Positions 19,600 to 20,106 of a stretch of DNA of 20,106 bases are shown here, piece after piece. The position numbers were made by a program, and so were the translations under genes. This DNA is from a virus: IMG/VR virus record IMGVR_UViG_3300010885_029431, positions 1 through 20,106 of that record. One strand, given 5' to 3'. Each line of letters starts with the position of its first letter. The stretch's first letter is position 1. The notes under the pieces are model-generated. The model was not told the origin of the DNA and made no database searches. It saw nothing but the letters and a program-made list of their open reading frames with translations.

Positions 19600-19739
19600 T
19601 TGGCTCTCCAACCTTTAAGGTCGTTGTAGGGGCCGTCTTGGTCATCGTTGCCGTAGTAGTCCTTTTCGGCTTGGTATTGGTCATCTGCTCTGTCTTCGGC
19701 ATCGTGACCGCAACAGGGTCGGTCTTCGCATTGGCACAT
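19596..19739 (-). CDS. Cysteine-rich small protein, 47 residues
   Basis: The ATG at 19739 is preceded by AAGGAGAT with about 5-6 bp spacing, a strong ribosome site. The product starts MCQCEDRPCCGHDAED and continues with a tyrosine- and aspartate-rich segment to WRAK. The CxC...CC.H cluster suggests a metal site. Its TGA overlaps the GTG of the next gene by 4 bp. It is short enough to be missed by a length cutoff of about 60 codons. No family recognised; the MCECH start of the 12083 gene is similar. Confidence 0.65.
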   Translation of the reverse strand: MCQCEDRPCCGHDAEDRADDQYQAEKDYYGNDDQDGPYNDLKGWRAK

Positions 19740-19769
19740 ACTTATCTCCTTCGTGGTGGTGGTTGGTGT

Positions 19770-19970
19770 TTAGAGGTCGCCGTCTATGCGGAAGTCGTTG
19801 AGGCTAATCCCGAGAGCCCAAAACAGGCTTCGTGCCTCAGAGTAGGTGCTGAACCCTGTTGCCTCGGCATATTCGGTGGTGAGCGCATAATCTTTATCCG
19901 TGACCTGGAGGTAGAAACCCTCGTTGGTGCGGATGACATACGCCTTTTTGGTGGTGGTGGTCTGTGTCAT
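19770..19970 (-). CDS. Leaderless small protein, 66 residues
   Basis: The ATG at 19970 is 6 bp after the P4 -10 box, making it the expected leaderless start; an in-frame codon at 19985 lies inside the -10 region and is rejected. The product (MTQTTTTKKAYVIRTNEGFYLQVTDKDYALTTEYAEATGF...) looks like a small alpha/beta protein with strands followed by a helix (YSEARSLFWALGISLND). No family recognised. First gene of the operon that ends with the Mom-like gene. Confidence 0.68.
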   Translation of the reverse strand: MTQTTTTKKAYVIRTNEGFYLQVTDKDYALTTEYAEATGFSTYSEARSLFWALGISLNDFRIDGDL

Positions 19971-20038
19971 ATCTGAACTATACACTATGTATTCTCATCT
20001 GTCAACCCCATATTGGAGATTTCTTTAGATATATTTAT
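19971..20038 (-). promoter_or_regulatory. Promoter P4, leaderless geometry
   Basis: On the minus strand TTGACA (20005-20000) and TATAGT (19982-19977) are 17 bp apart; the ATG follows the -10 box by 6 bp. The AT-rich segment 20038-20017 is identical over 22 bp to P2 at 11097-11118, and the bases leading into the -35 box are also nearly the same. It lacks the TCAGAAATATAT box. The last 68 bp of the window (20039-20106) hold no gene I can support. Confidence 0.82.
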
Positions 20039-20106
20039 GGGCTGCTCAGAGTCCAGGGCTTTAACGGTACGCCTCTTGCTAGGCCACCTCAGCCTTCCAC
20101 GATTAA

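Noticed and set aside
19581-19976. 131-codon plus-strand ORF with a hydrophobic N-terminus
   Set aside because: It is antisense to three tightly coupled minus genes with good starts; the valine-rich stretch is the complement of Asp/Asn/Thr-rich coding.
1-20106. CRISPR array, insertion sequence or integrase attachment site
   Set aside because: No regularly spaced direct repeats, transposase, integrase or terminal inverted repeats were found in the window.

Overview
This window looks like part of a tailed-phage (or prophage) genome from an actinobacterial host. A WhiB-family regulator (an actinobacterial and actinophage hallmark), GTG/TTG starts and repeated leaderless transcription units all point that way. 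Base composition is only moderately GC-rich, unlike Streptomyces or Mycobacterium phages, so a lower-GC actinobacterium such as a freshwater lineage is a reasonable guess. This is inference; no host gene is present.

Layout, left to right. (1) 1-2209, plus: the C-terminal end of a RusA-like resolvase, a strong promoter, a 16-codon leaderless ORF and six small overlapping genes of unknown role, one or two with zinc-knuckle cysteines. (2) 2197-2475, minus: whiB. (3) 2563-7579, plus: a tightly packed block of ParB-like protein, ribbon-helix-helix protein, SAM methyltransferase, PAPS-reductase/IbrA-like PP-loop enzyme, DPPW-type DNA methyltransferase, unknown gene, glycosyltransferase-like protein and a second ParB-like protein. 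It reads as a DNA-modification or regulation island. (4) 7612-10096: terminase small and large subunits and a GP88-family protein. (5) 10187-12436: a divergent cassette of small genes (two minus, five plus) inserted between terminase and portal. (6) 12573-17251: portal, a 901-residue MuF protein with a C-terminal HExxH metallopeptidase, a small antisense gene and a small plus-strand gene. (7) 17355-20038, minus: two operons of small genes, one ending in a Mom-like adenine-modification protein.

The most striking structural signal is a family of five near-consensus promoters (TTGACA, 17-bp spacer, TATGAT-like), two on plus and three on minus. Each has its -10 box ending exactly 6 bp before a start codon, so transcripts should be leaderless, and four have AT-rich, partly palindromic sequence upstream. 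Four further genes without a Shine-Dalgarno sequence have a TANNNT hexamer at the same distance. Functionally, the window combines phage packaging and head genes with candidate adenine-modification genes (Mom-like, DPPW methylase, PP-loop enzyme, glycosyltransferase) that could protect the genome from host restriction.

Family assignments come from recognising motifs by eye; no database search was run.
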